64,000 bases of DNA from Platanthera guangdongensis (taxonomy: Eukaryota; Streptophyta; Magnoliopsida; Asparagales; Orchidaceae), in the NCBI GenBank assembly GCA_039583875.1, contig CM077159.1, positions 103,129,287 to 103,193,286 of the forward strand, read 5' to 3'. Position 1 is the stretch's first letter; each line of letters starts with the position of its first letter. Shown piece by piece: positions 1-10,651 of this stretch. Below the pieces are notes generated by a model. The model saw only the letters and a program-made list of their open reading frames with translations. It was not told the origin of the DNA and ran no database searches. Both the position numbers and the translations under genes were made by a program.

Positions 1-675
1 CTCAATTCACCCAGGGAGCACAAAAATGTTTAGAGACATGAAAAAAAACTATTCTGGTGGTCGGGCATATAGAAAGAAATAGCACTTTGCGTGGCTAAAT
101 GTCAGACCTGTGCCTTAGTGAAAGCGAAAGGCCAGAAGCCTGGACATTTCCTGAAGTCGCTACCAATTCCAGATTGGAAGTTTGATGATATTTCGATGGA
201 CCTCATGCATGGTTTGCCGAGATCTCAACGCGATCACAATTCAGATTGGGTGATCGTGGACCGGTTGACTAAAGTGGCTCACTTCATTCCGAATAAGAGG
301 GACGATTTAGTGGAAGTTTTGGCAAAGCTTTATGTTGAACAAATAGTACGATTTCACAGTGTTCCTCGTAGCATTGTAAGTAAATGAGAAGGGCGCTTCA
401 CAATGAATGATTGTAGGCTAATCCATCAGTTGTTGGGGACAAAGTTTAACATGCACGACCTTTCATGCACAAACAGATGGCCAAACTGAGAGAACCAACA
501 GAACGATGGAGGACATGCTCCGAATGTGCGCCTTGGATTTCAGAAAGAGATGTGAAGATCATCTCTATATGGTGGAATTCGCCTATACTAATAGCTATCA
601 AGCTAGTTTAAATATGGCGCCGTTTGAAGCTTTGTATTGTAGGAAGTGTCGTGATAGTTTAAATATGGCGCCGTT
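1..675 (+). pseudogene. E1 integrase remnant
   Basis: The sequence aligns with E2 integrase from about 7065 onward. The longest open stretch is 91-387 and carries the second part of the zinc-binding region (CQTCALVKAK), the catalytic-core start (ISMDLMHGLPRS, first Asp kept) and [14 protein letters not shown] stop after VPRSIVSK is followed by frameshifted pieces with the [12 protein letters not shown] block (Glu kept) and MAPFEALY. Coding homology ends near 650. The C-terminal integrase domain and chromodomain are missing, so the sequence passes almost directly to the pre-LTR region. Confidence 0.85.
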
Positions 676-676
676 T
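604..676 (+). repeat. 22-bp direct repeat at an internal deletion junction in E1
   Basis: A 22-bp block occurs exactly at 604-625 and again at 655-676, 51 bp apart. Both lie at the end of the recognisable integrase, where several hundred bases of the element are missing. This suggests a slippage or repair scar. Confidence 0.75.
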
Positions 677-747
677 TAATTGAGTAAAACTAGTTGTTAT
701 TGGTTGCTGCCTGTTGCCATATGCAAATTTTGGGATGAAAATTTTGT

Positions 748-761
748 TAGGTGGGGAGGAT
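748..761 (+). promoter_or_regulatory. E1 polypurine tract
   Basis: A purine-rich stretch (AGGTGGGGAGGA) lies immediately before the TGTAACACC start of the 3' LTR. This is the expected place of the plus-strand primer. Confidence 0.6.
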
Positions 762-1482
762 TGTAACACCCCAAAAAGGGGTAGTGGTCACTGGGGGTTA
801 CCGCGCCATGATAGTCTTATTACAGGAGGTAGCTCAGTGATTTAAAAGACTTAAAGCTCGGGTTGGGTACCGCAAAGCTATCGCGCCGTAGTAGCCACTC
901 AATGCTTTGACCACTCAACACTTTCGAGTAATCGTCGAGAGCACTAATGCTTGGCGGTAGGTGTTATCGAGCCGCGGTAGCCACTCAATGCTTTCGAGTA
1001 CTCGACGATGGCAAACAGTCGTCCAGAGCGCTAATGCCAGGTGGTCGAAGTTATCGCGTCGTGCTAACGATCGATGAAAGTCGAACGACAATCGTCGAGA
1101 GTGCTAATGCCAGGTAGTAGAAGTAACCACGTCGCGTTAATCGCTCGACGAATGTTAAATGGTATACCGTTGGGCGCTACAATGTTACCGCGGGCGCTAG
1201 ATCTGATAGCGGCGCCGACTAGGTAAAGCGATTACTGCCTTTGTTACCACGCGGCGATAGTAGTTACCTCGCGGGGGTAGCTTTTGTCTAAGTATGGACT
1301 TGAGATTTATTCTCATCTTCTTTTATCCTTTCTTTGTTGTACATCTCGAGAGAGGGAAGAGGTGGCATGTTCAGGAGCTTGTGTGAGGGTTGATCCAAAG
1401 TTTGCTTGTGATTGGAATCGCGAGTAGATGCTAGATCCGCGGAGAGGAAGTTGTGGCAATCAATTCCATCTGGGTCATAGAT
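762..1482 (+). repeat. E1 3' LTR, left part
   Basis: It starts TGTAACACCCC and is cut at 1482 by E2 insertion. At 870-1160 it carries imperfect repeats built on CACTCAATGCTTTCGAGTA and GTCGAGAGCACTAATGC, with many TCGTCGA/TCGACGA words. No coding content is seen. Confidence 0.85.
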
Positions 1483-1544
1483 TGTAACGCCCCGAAACTC
1501 AAAGGAGCAAAAGGGGGACGTTTTGGGCCAGTTTGGGTTCTGGC

Positions 1545-2170
1545 TTCAGGCACACGGCCTGGGACACAGGCGTGTCCCAGGGCGTGTCAAGCCTGTGTCG
1601 ACACTTAGCCGCGAAGTCGATACTCTGCGTTCGACGAAGTGTCGAGACATGGCACACGACCTGCGACACGGGCGTGTCGTATGGCGTGTCGACCTGTGTC
1701 GATGATCGTCCCGGGGAGTCGACGAGATTCGCTCGATGATGCGTCGAGAGTGGGCACACGGCCTGCGACACGGGCGTGTCGCAGGGCGTGTCGACCCGTG
1801 TCGACACTCATCTCGGAAGTCGACGAATCTTGCTCGACGATCGTCGAGACAAGGCACACGGCCTAGGACACGGGCGTGTCCGAGGCCGTGTCGAGTGTGT
1901 AGACCGTGTACACGGCCCTGGAGCCCAGGCATGTCAAGGTGACACAGGCAAGGACACGAGCGTGTCCTAGAACCCGTGCAGTGCTCGGGTTGATTTTGGG
2001 GAAAAATGATGGGGTACACGGCCGGCCACACGGCCGTGTCAGGTGGAACACGAGCGTGTCAGCTCAAACACGGGCGTGTTCGATACCCGTGTGAGGTTCC
2101 AGGTGATTCGATTTTGACGGCGAATGAGGCACACGGCCCTGGACACGGGCGTGTGCCAGGCCGTGTTCGG
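1545..2170 (+). repeat. CpG-rich palindromic word island in E2 LTR
   Basis: Near-palindromes recur here: GACACGGGCGTGTC and variants, CACACGGCC...GGCCGTGT, and the perfect 14-bp palindrome TCGACGATCGTCGA at 1834-1847. The 3' LTR repeats the island at about 8440-9050, with the 14-mer at 8714-8727. Open frames on both strands here come from the repeated GC-rich words, not from genes. Confidence 0.8.
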
Positions 2171-2455
2171 TCCAGATTGGGCATTTCAGCCCCGAATCAA
2201 AGCCGTTCGTTTCCTTATTTTGAGATCCAACAGCTGGGGGTTGTTCCTGAAGGGATATACCCGGGTTTGGGCTTTCAAAACCCTCACTTTTTCTTAAGTG
2301 TTCTCTTTCTAAAGCCTTAGAGAGAGAGGAGAGCCAAGGGAGGAAGAAGGAGCTAGATCCCGCCATTGGAGGAGCTTCGGAGCTCCGAATCGCGAGCCGA
2401 CTCCGGATCCACGGAGGCAACGCTAGTGCGGTGGTTTTCATCCGATTACTTTTCC

Positions 2456-2479
2456 ATGGCGCCAAAGAGGAACGCTAGG
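2456..2479 (+). CDS. Predicted LTR-encoded first exon of E2 gag (8 codons)
   Basis: ATG at 2456 opens MAPKRNAR, the basic start expected for a chromovirus Gag, and is followed at once by GTAACG, a plausible splice donor. In frame, the next codons give no Gag-like protein. If joined to the AG at 3995-3996, the reading phase is 0 and continues into gag at 3997. The E1 LTR keeps the same layout (MVPKRYSR then GTAACG at 10664-10690). The 3' LTR copy is at 9336. Inferred; no transcript is available. Confidence 0.55.
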
Positions 2480-3996
2480 GTAACGATACTCATCTTGAGC
2501 ATGAGTAGCTCTCTTTCTTTGCATAGGAAGCCCGCTCTCGCGAGTTTGCGGAGAGTTGGAGGCGTTCCTTCGGGTAGATATGTGTAGTCCCCGTTGTTTA
2601 GAGTCCGTAAGCGAGAACGGACATAGGCATGATGTGTGAAGCCTACCCGGACATGTTGGTCTGGATCGGTGATGTTGCATTGCATAAATGCCGGAGAAGA
2701 CTTCGTGCTATGGTTTGTTTTTCGGGTTTTCTACGCGGTAGATTGCAGCAGGGAGCCTTGGGGACTAACCCAAAGGTGCACCCGGAAAACTGGGCAGATA
2801 CGAGATCTTGCCAACATGGAGGCCTGAGAGCCAACTTGAACATAACCGAGTTATATGAAATTGTGTGACGAAAATGGGACTCGGGAGAAGTTTGACCTGC
2901 GCAAATGGCTTAAATTGTCGTTGCGACGTGAGCACGGGTTAGATGGAACCGTACCCATATCTATGTCGTTCGGGTTAAAGAGACCTAAGGTTACGTGGCA
3001 CTTGCCATTGGCATAGATGGGAGTCTTTGGCGGTCAATGGCTTAAATTGACGTGACCCATGCCGGGAAGACAAATTGCTCATATGGTTGGCCGTCAAAGT
3101 GGCGGTGGTGCGTCCGGAATGTCCATGGCTTTAACTGACGTGACATCGACCGGTTCACCGAGAATGTGCCCTGAGTGCACGGGGTGTGTGGCCTTGTGAG
3201 CATACGCCTGTGATGAAATGAATGCTATTATATTGCTCGCTTGTGCTAATAAAACTGCAGGGAAGGAGCATTGCCGCCCCGATTTGGGGGCAGGATCGTT
3301 ATAATTTGGTCAGCATTGCTGACCGTTACCTTTTTGTTTGCCACCGTGCGGTGGTTATGTTGCTTGCAGGTGCAGCTGGACCAAGCGGTTAATAGAGGGC
3401 TAAAGCCCGAATGTGAAGCCGGCCCTTGAAGGCCTAATTGGAAGTGTTTACTGCTTTATTCATGTGTGACCGGCCTGCGTGCCGTGGTTTGTAAAACATG
3501 TAATTGGAAGTGAAACTTTTTGTAAGGCCTTAAGGCTTATTTTTGGGTATTTTGTATAACATTCCTATTCTGTACTAGTGGGCATTCAGGCTCTAATGCT
3601 GGGTTCTTTATTGCAACTTTAATATACTGCTTCCGCTAGAATGCTCTGTGTAGGACGTTGAGATTGGTTGGATGGTTTCCATAAGTAACCACCCGGTCTG
3701 TCTGTGGCATACGGCGTCGGGCCCCGACCCGACCTACTGCTATATGCTATGTGACGGATGGGGGTGTTACAATTTGGTATCAGACTACTGGTTTTGGTCG
3801 GGCTTAAGGGAATTCGTGGACGAATTCTTTTTAAGGGGTGGTGAGCACATTGTGTGCGTCATCGTAATAATAGTAAAACGAACCCATGAATGTCCACTTA
3901 GGAATGAAAATACTCGTGTTTGAGGAACCTGCGTGTTCCTATAATTACTGTTCGCAAATCTATTTGGTCGCTTAACGGTGTTTTATACCACTATAG
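2480..3996 (+). other. Predicted intron 1 of E2 gag, spanning LTR end and PBS
   Basis: The 1517-nt stretch runs from GTAACG at 2480 to the acceptor TACCACTATAG at 3996. The downstream gag frame starts exactly after this AG and has no good ATG of its own. Splicing would remove the LTR end and the PBS, so spliced RNA would be mRNA only and unspliced RNA the genome. Confidence 0.5.
3775..3786 (+). promoter_or_regulatory. E2 primer binding site, initiator tRNA-Met type
   Basis: TGGTATCAGA starts three bases after the LTR end (TGTTACA at 3771). It matches the usual TGGTATCAGAGC site, then diverges (CTAC). Confidence 0.8.
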
Positions 3997-4885
3997 GTGA
4001 CCGGAAGCGGTGCTGGACAGCCAGAATGTCCGGTTTCTGAGGTGCATAGTGCACCCGGTGAGGTGTTTGAGCCTCCTCCTTCGTATGAAACCGTTAGAAG
4101 GATCGTAGAAGCGGTGTTCGCTGTGACGGGTGCACAGCTTGGAGGAAATGTACAACCCTGCGCCCCTGTTGTGGCTTCAACGCCGGTGGGCATGATGCAG
4201 CAGATGACCTTTGGTAGACCATTAGGGCAGCAGCTGAATATGCATTTAGTGCAGGGAGCGCACACAGTTGAGGAATATTTGCAAGCATTTCTTCTGATAA
4301 GTCGCTACCCATGCTTCGAGTTGGATAACGAACAAGCTACAGTCGATAGATTTTATAATGGCCTGCGTGCCAAGTTACGAGTTCTACTGCTAGGACCAAA
4401 GTTATTGGGATTCCGAGCCTTGGTGGAATCAGCTAGATCGTTGGAGGCAGATCTGAGGAAGACCCTCCCGATGCCAGCGACCATGGTATCGAACTATACA
4501 AACCCCATAAGAGCTGCATCCGGCAGAATGCTGGAGAAAGGGGCTATGAAATCGACTAGTAAAGCTACTTACACTTGTCATACTTGTGGAAAGAAAGGGC
4601 ACTTTGCCCGAGACTGTTGGAATGGTGCTCGGAAGGGTAAGAAAGCTATGTCAGGAGCAGTCAAGGATGTTAGTGCAAAGGAAACGGCATTCAAAGTGCC
4701 GAACACCTCAAAGTATGTATATCGAAAATGGTATAAGAAGCATAGGACTTCGGGTTCAGCTCCTTCTAGTGCTTCTTGGGCGACTACGGGTCAGACCCCG
4801 GGCACATGTTTCAACTGTGGGGAGCCGGGGCATTATGCTCGTGAGTGCCTAAAGCCCTGGAGGAAGCACGCCGTCGCGACGACAG
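3997..4885 (+). pseudogene. E2 gag (capsid-deleted) with two zinc knuckles
   Basis: One frame of about 296 codons runs to the predicted splice site. The N-terminal part is followed by a Gag core piece (VEEYLQAFLLISRYPC, FYNGLRAKLR). The central capsid block that carries the W-W motif in related Gags (E3 has HAKRWWKT) is absent; the reading passes from QQLNMHLVQ straight to VEEYL. Two CCHC knuckles follow: CHTCGKKGHFARDC and CFNCGEPGHYAREC. The frame opens with GTG directly after an AG, so its start is probably an exon junction. Read unspliced, it ends three codons past the glycine at 4885. Confidence 0.8.
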
Positions 4886-5028
4886 GTATGGTTTAAAGAT
4901 AGTTTTGCATTAAACACTTGTCGCCCTTGTGCACGTTAGCTTAGAACTATTTGTGCTAAGCTTTGTTGCGACTTTACTTTATCTGTGAGAGCACTGTTCG
5001 TTTAGGGAGCTTCGCATTCCTTTATTAG
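4886..5028 (+). other. Predicted intron 2 of E2, gag/protease junction (143 nt)
   Basis: It begins GTATGG after ACAG and ends in a pyrimidine-rich CATTCCTTTATTAG. Joining 4885 to 5029 restores a Gly codon (phase 1) and leads into the protease frame. E3 and E7 have a GT...AG stretch at the same codon. Confidence 0.6.
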
Positions 5029-5340
5029 GAATTATATTGTGCGTCGTAGTACCTCCTTCGATGGTAAAAGTCAAATTGGATGCGTTATAGTCCAATGGTG
5101 CTCATTGTGTGCGGGTAGACGTTGTTGCGCTTAGTTTTGGATTGGGAATCAGGAGTTCGATTTGCAAGCGTCATTACTTCCGTTGGTGGAGTTCGACGTT
5201 ATATTTGGTATGGACTGGCTCTCGGAGCAGCAAGCCAATATAGATGCGGTAGCAAGGAAGTCAAGCTGGGAGCAAGTCATGAGATGACCTTTACGGGCTC
5301 GAAGAGGTCGAGCAAGACGTTGGCGTCTGCTCTTCACGTG
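5029..5340 (+). pseudogene. E2 protease remnant
   Basis: After the predicted junction the frame reads toward a protease, but the active-site region has a TAG where the Ile-Asp start of a D-S-G motif is expected (5087-5089, then SNGAHC). A frameshift near 5175 moves the later protease motif (EFDVIFGMDWLSEQQAN) to another frame at about 5187-5250. Not functional. Confidence 0.7.
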
Positions 5341-5399
5341 GTGAAGGCGGTTCGTGCCGGAGCAGAACTGTTCTTTACACTAGTGGAGGTTGCAAAGCC

Positions 5400-6190
5400 G
5401 AAGCCCACATTGGATTGTATTTCAGTGGTATCGGAATACCCTGATGTGTTCCCTAGAGATCTTCCTGGAGCCCCGCCTTGACAGGAGATAGATTTCATGT
5501 TTGAGCTAGTACCAGGTGCAAAGCCTGTGTCACGCTCTCCATATCGGCTAGCGCCTAAGGAAATGGCGGAGCTGAAGGTGCAACTTCTAAAAGTTGTTGG
5601 AGCAAGGGTATGTGCGTCCAAGTTCTTCGCCTTGGAGCGCACCGACCCTCTTTAGTAAGAAGAAGAACGGAAGCTTGAGGCTATGTATTAATTATCGGGA
5701 GCTCAACAAGTTGACGGCAAAGAACAAGTACCCAATCCCAAGGATCGATGATCTTTGTGATCAGTTGGTCGGGCCAACGGCGTACTCTAAAGTAGTTAAG
5801 GGAGAGTGATATCCCTAAGATAACGTTCAGTACAGGATACGGACGCTACGAGTTTAGGGTCATGCCGTTTGGGCTGACTAATGCGCCATCAGTGTTCATG
5901 GATTTGATGAACAGGACTTTCAGGGAGTACTTGGACCATTTCATGATCGTCTTCATCGACGATATTTTGGTGTACTCGCAAAGTGAGGAAGATCACTTCA
6001 GGTATCTTCATTTGGTGTTGGAGACTCTAAGGAGAAATCAGTTGTATGCCAAGTTCTCGAAGTGCGAGTTTTGGCTATCCTCAGTGGCGTTCCTCGGGCA
6101 TATAGTAAGTGGAGAGGGTATTGCTGTGAATCCGGCGAAGATTGTTGCGATGCGGGAGTGGCCTGAGCTTTATACGGTACGGTAGCGGAA
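5400..6190 (+). pseudogene. E2 reverse transcriptase, broken
   Basis: Recognisable blocks run in order: SEYPDVFPRDLPG (a TGA follows at 5479), [77 protein letters not shown] (catalytic Asp pair kept) and [11 protein letters not shown]. Frameshifts lie near 5590 and 5805. About a dozen codons between AYSKV and DIPKI are missing. They include the motif A block (DLRSGYY in E3) with its catalytic Asp, so RT is dead even without the frameshifts. Confidence 0.9.
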
Positions 6191-6890
6191 GTCCGGAGTT
6201 TTCTGGGGCTTGCCGGCTAATACAGGCGCTTCGTAGAGAACTTCACGCGGATAGCATTACCCCTCACTACTTTGACGAGGAAGGAGCAGAAGTTCTTTTG
6301 GACGCCAGAGTGCGCGCGAACTTTTGAGGAGTTGTAATGTCGGTTGACCACGGCGCCAGTGCTGACTTCGTCGAGTGAGACCGAAGGCTATGAGATTTAA
6401 TAGCGATGCTTCGGGCAGCGGGTTGGGTTGCGTACTACTGCAACACGAAAGTGTAATAGCGTATGGCGCGAGACAGCCAAAAGTGCACGAGAGGAACTAT
6501 CCGGTCCATGACCTGTTGTTAGTGGCCGCGAGTTTTAGACTTGAAGCTGTGGAGGCATTATTTGTACGGTATGACGATGGATATCTACGCCGATCACAAG
6601 AGCGTGAAGTATCGGATTGGTCAGAAGGATCTAACTTTGCGCCAGCATAGGTGGATGGAGTTCTTGGGAGACTATACATTCAAGATCCACTACGCGCCTG
6701 ATAAAGGGAATGCGGTTGCTGACGCGGTGAGTCACCGAGCCCCAGCTCAAGCCAATTGGCTATCGGTGCATGATGAGCGGTTGGTGCGAGAGTTGGAGGC
6801 GTTGGAGATTGTTTATGTGGACAAGCAATCAAGTGCTGAAGCAGTTCTGAATTGGACTGAAGTCCAATATGACCTGGCTGATCGTATTTG
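6191..6890 (+). pseudogene. E2 RNase H remnant
   Basis: The RT-RNase H connection follows near 6190 (GLAGYYR-like, frameshifted). Then come FNSDASGSGLGCVLLQHESVIAYGARQ, RNYPVHDL, a frameshift near 6540, and LWRHYLYGMTMDIYADHKSVKY with LRQHRWMEFLGDY and ADAVSHR. The first active-site Asp region reads NSDAS. The N-terminal linker to integrase continues to 6900, where TAG interrupts it. Confidence 0.85.
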
Positions 6891-6903
6891 GCAGGCTTAG
6901 GAT

Positions 6904-8256
6904 ATGGATGCTCATATGAAGCAGTTCGTGGTAGAGACTCTGGATGGGTCAAATTCCCATTTCGTCGTGGAGGACGGATTGCTTTGGAAAGACGGTCGTC
7001 TGTGCGTCCCAAGTGTGGACAATTTATGGGTGGAGTTGTTGTACGAGGCACACTATACCAAGTACTCGATTCACCCAGGGAGCACAAAGATGTACCGTGA
7101 TGTTAAGAAACTGTTTTGGTAGTCGGGTTTTGAAGAAAGGTGTGGCGCTATGCGTAGCGAAGTGCCGAACTTGCACCTTGGTGAAGGCAGAGTGCCAAAA
7201 GCCGGGAGGATCTCTTAAGTCCTTGCCTATTCCGGATTGGAAATTCGACGATAGCTCTATGAACTTTGTGCACAGTTTGCCAAGGTCGCAAAAGGAGAAC
7301 GACGCCATTTGGGTGGTCGTAGATCAATTGTCGAAGGTGTCGCATTTTATTCCGCATAGGAAGGATGATCCGGTGGAGAAGTTGGCAAATCATTAGGTGG
7401 ATAACATAGTACGACTTCATGGTGTGCCCCGCAGCATCGTGAGTGACCGAGATGGGCGGTTCACGTCCAACGATTGGAGGCTTGTGCAGCAAATGTTGGG
7501 AACAAAGCTGAAATTTAGCACAGCCTTCCATCCACAAACGGATGGGCAGACCAAGAGGGTCAATAGAACTATGGAAGACATGCTCCGCATTTGTGTCTTG
7601 GATTTCGGAAAGCAATGGGAAGACCACCTTTATTTGGTGGAGTTCGCATACAACAATAACTACCAAGCGAGTATTCAGATGGCACCTTTCGAGGCCCTAT
7701 ATGGTAGAAAATGTCGCACGCCGTTGTATTGGTTAGAAACGGGTGAGTCAAGGTTGTATAAGCGATCGGAAGTGGAGGGTGCTACTTCTTTGGTGCGAAC
7801 CATTCGGGAGAGGTTGCTTATCGCTCAGGACCGGAAGCAAAGTACTATAATGCCAAGCACAGGAACGTGGAGTTCGTTGTGGGCGATTATGTATACTGAA
7901 AGATCAAGCCGTTCAAGGGTGTCTCGCGGGTGCGGCGATTGAAAAAGCTAAGCCCGAGGTACCTTGGGCCGTTTGAGGTTCTGGAGCGGATTGGGGAAGC
8001 GGCCTATCAATTCAAGTTTTCAGTAGAGCTTAGTGGTCTACATGATGTATCCCATATTTCGGTGCGACAGAAGGCGGTGCCAGAGCCTACGCGAGTGATC
8101 GCGGTCGATCAAGTACCGGTTGGTAGTGGGTTGACGACAAAAGTAAAGCCAGTATGTATTGAGGACTCAGAGGTCAAGCGACTATGCAATAACGAGATCA
8201 GGTTGGTCAGGGTCTGGTGGGATAATTGCGGTCGTGAGGGGCTCTCTTGGGAGTGA
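6904..8256 (+). pseudogene. E2 integrase with C-terminal chromodomain, inactive
   Basis: The zinc-binding part has EAHYTKYSIHPG and CVAKCRTCTLVKAE, separated by a frameshift near 7120. The core has SSMNFVHSLPRS (first catalytic Asp is Asn), IVSDRDGRF (Asp kept) and [11 protein letters not shown] (catalytic Glu is Lys). A TAG follows LANH at 7394, and another frameshift is near 7830. The GPY/F part (LSPRYLGPFEVLERIGEAAY) and a chromodomain-like end (EIRLVRVWWDN...LSWE) close at 8256. The tail places E2 among chromoviruses, closest to Tekay/Del. Confidence 0.9.
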
Positions 8257-8360
8257 GAGCAGACAATGCTTGACGAGTATCCGGAGTTGTTCCGCTCAGG
8301 TACAAATTTTGTTTTTGTACATGTCTTTCCTTTATATAATTTCGTGGACGAAATTCTTTT

Positions 8361-8374
8361 AAGAGGGGGAGATT
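8361..8374 (+). promoter_or_regulatory. E2 polypurine tract
   Basis: AAGAGGGGGAGA lies next to the 3' LTR start, preceded by the GTGGACGAAATTC motif common before Tekay 3' LTRs. Confidence 0.8.
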
Positions 8375-10651
8375 TGTAACGCCCCGAAACTCAAAGGAGC
8401 AAAAGGGGGATGTTTTGGGCCAGTTTGGGTTCTGGCTGCAGGCACACGGCCTGGGACACGGGCATGTCCCTGGGCGTGTCAAGCCTGTGTCGACACTTAG
8501 CCGCGAAGTCGACACTCTGCGTTCGACGAAGTGTCGAGACATGGCACACGGCCTGCGACAGGGGCGTGTCGCAGGGCGTGTCGACCTGTGTCGACGATCG
8601 TCCCGGGGAGTCGACGAGATTCACTTGACGATGCGTCGAGAGTGGGCACACGGCCTGCGACACGGGTGTGTCGACCCGTGTCGACACTCGTCTCGGAAGT
8701 CGACGAATCTTGCTCGACGATCGTCGAGACAAGGCACACGACCTAGGACATAGGCGTGTCCGAGGCCGTGTTGAGTCTGGAGACCGTGTACACGGCCTTG
8801 GAGCCCAGGCATGTCAAGGTGACACGGGCAAGGACACGGGCGTGTCCTAGAACCCGTGTAGTGCTCGGGTTGATTTTGGGGAAAAATGATGGGGTACACG
8901 GCCGGCCACACGGCCGTGTCAAGTGGAACACGGGCATGTCAGCTCGAACACGGGCATGTTCGATACCCGTGTGAGGTTCCAGGTGATTCGATTTTGACGG
9001 CGAATGAGGCACACGGCCCTGGACACGGGCGTGTGCCAGGCCGTGTTCGGTCCAGATTGGGCATTTCAGCCCCGAATCAAAGCCGTTCGTTACCTTATTT
9101 TGAGATCCAACGGCTGGGGGTTGTTCCTGAAGGGATATACCCGGGTTTGGGCTTTCAAAACCCTCACTTTTTCTTAAGTGTTCTCTTTCTAAAGCCTTAG
9201 AGAGGGAGGAGAGCCAAAGGAGGAAGAAGGAGCTAGATCCTGCCATTGGAGGAGCTTCGGAGCTCCGAATCGCGAGCCGACTCCGGATCCACGGAGGCAA
9301 CGCTAGTGCGGTGGTTTTCATCCGATTACTTTTCCATGGCGCCAAAGAGGAACGCTAGGGTAACGATCCTCATCTTGAGCATGAGTAGCTCTCTTTCTTT
9401 GCATAGGAAGCCCGCTCTCGCGAGTTTGCGGAGAGTTGGAGGCGTTCCTTCAGGTAGATATGTGTAGTCCCCGTTGTTTAGAGTCCGTAAGCGAGAACGG
9501 ACATAGGCATGATGTGTGAAGCCTACCCGGACATGTTGGTCAGGATCGGTGATGTTGCATTGCATAAATGCCGGAGAAGACTCCGTGCTATGGTTTGTTT
9601 TTCGGGTTTTCTACGCGGTAGATTGCAGCAGGGAGCCTTGGGGACTAACCCAAAGGTGCACCTGGAAAACTGGGCGGATACAAGATCTTGCCAACATGGA
9701 GGCCTGAGAGCCAACTTGAACATAACCGAGTTATGTGAAATTGTGTGACGAAAATGGGACTCGGGAGAAGTTTGACCTGCGCAAATGGCTTAAATTGTCG
9801 TTGCGACGTGAGCACGGGTTAGATGGAACCGTACTCATATCTATGTCGTTCGGGTTAAAGAGACCTAAGGTTACGTGGCACTTGCCGTTGGCATAGATGG
9901 GAGTCTTCGGCGGTCAATGGCTTAAATTGACGTGACCCATGCCGGGAAGACAATTTGCTCATATGGTTGGCCGTCAAAGTGGCGGTGGTGCGTCCGGAAT
10001 GTCCATGGCTTTAACTGACGTGACATCGACCGGTTCACCGAGAATGTGCCCTGAGTGCATGGGGTGTGTGGCCTTGTGAGCCTACGCCTGTGATTAAATG
10101 AATGCTATTATATTGCTCGCTTGTGCTAATAAAACTGCAGGGAAGGAGCATTGCCGCCCCGAGTTGGGGGCGGGATCGTTATAATTTGGTCAGCATTGCT
10201 GACCGTTAGCTTTTTGTTTGCCACCGTGCGGTGGTTATGTTGCTTGCAGGTGCAATTGGACCAAGCGGTCAATAGCGGGCTAAAGCCCGAATGCGAAGCC
10301 GGCCCTTGAAGGCCTAATTGGAAGTGTTTACTGCTATATTCATGTGTGACCGGCCTGCGTGCCGTGGTTTGTAAAACATGTAATTTGAAGTGAAACTTTT
10401 TGTAAGGCCTTAAGGCTTATTTTTGGGTATTTTGTATAACATTCCTATTCTGTACTAGTGGACATTCAGGCTCTAATGCTGGGTTCTTTATTGCAACTTT
10501 AATATACTGCTTCCGCTAGAATGCTCTGTGTAGGACGTTGAGATTGGTTGGTTGGTTTCCATAAGTAACCACCCGGTCTGTCTGTGGCATACGGCGTCGG
10601 TCCCCGGCCGGACCTACTGCTATATGCTATGTGACGGATGGGGGTGTTACA
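8375..10651 (+). repeat. E2 3' LTR (2277 bp)
   Basis: It aligns along its whole length with 1483-3771. A 12-bp deletion around 8669 removes one GTGTC unit. The exon-1 candidate is repeated at 9336-9359. Confidence 0.95.

Larger units (their letters stand above)
1483..3771 (+). repeat. E2 5' LTR (2289 bp)
   Basis: The boundaries follow from alignment with the 3' copy and the exact TSD. The left third (1545-2170) is a CpG-rich island of palindromic words. A purine-rich leader-like stretch (2318-2350) precedes a short ATG exon candidate at 2456. The right part (2600-3760) is LTR sequence without coding signal. Confidence 0.95.
1483..10651 (+). mobile_element. E2: complete but dead Tekay-type chromovirus, TSD TAGAT
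   Basis: The element is 9.17 kb with LTRs 1483-3771 and 8375-10651. Both begin TGTAACGCCCC and end GGGTGTTACA. The target site duplication TAGAT is exact (1478-1482 and 10652-10656). The order is LTR, PBS, gag, protease, RT, RNase H, integrase, chromodomain, polypurine tract, LTR. The LTRs differ by a few percent by eye, plus a 12-bp deletion in the 3' copy near 8669. Many frameshifts and lost catalytic residues make the internal region non-functional. Confidence 0.95.

Noticed and set aside
1499..2094. Overlapping frames on both strands in the E2 LTR
   Set aside because: Caused by repeated CpG palindromes with few stops; also present in the 3' LTR. Only the 8-codon exon candidate at 2456 is kept.
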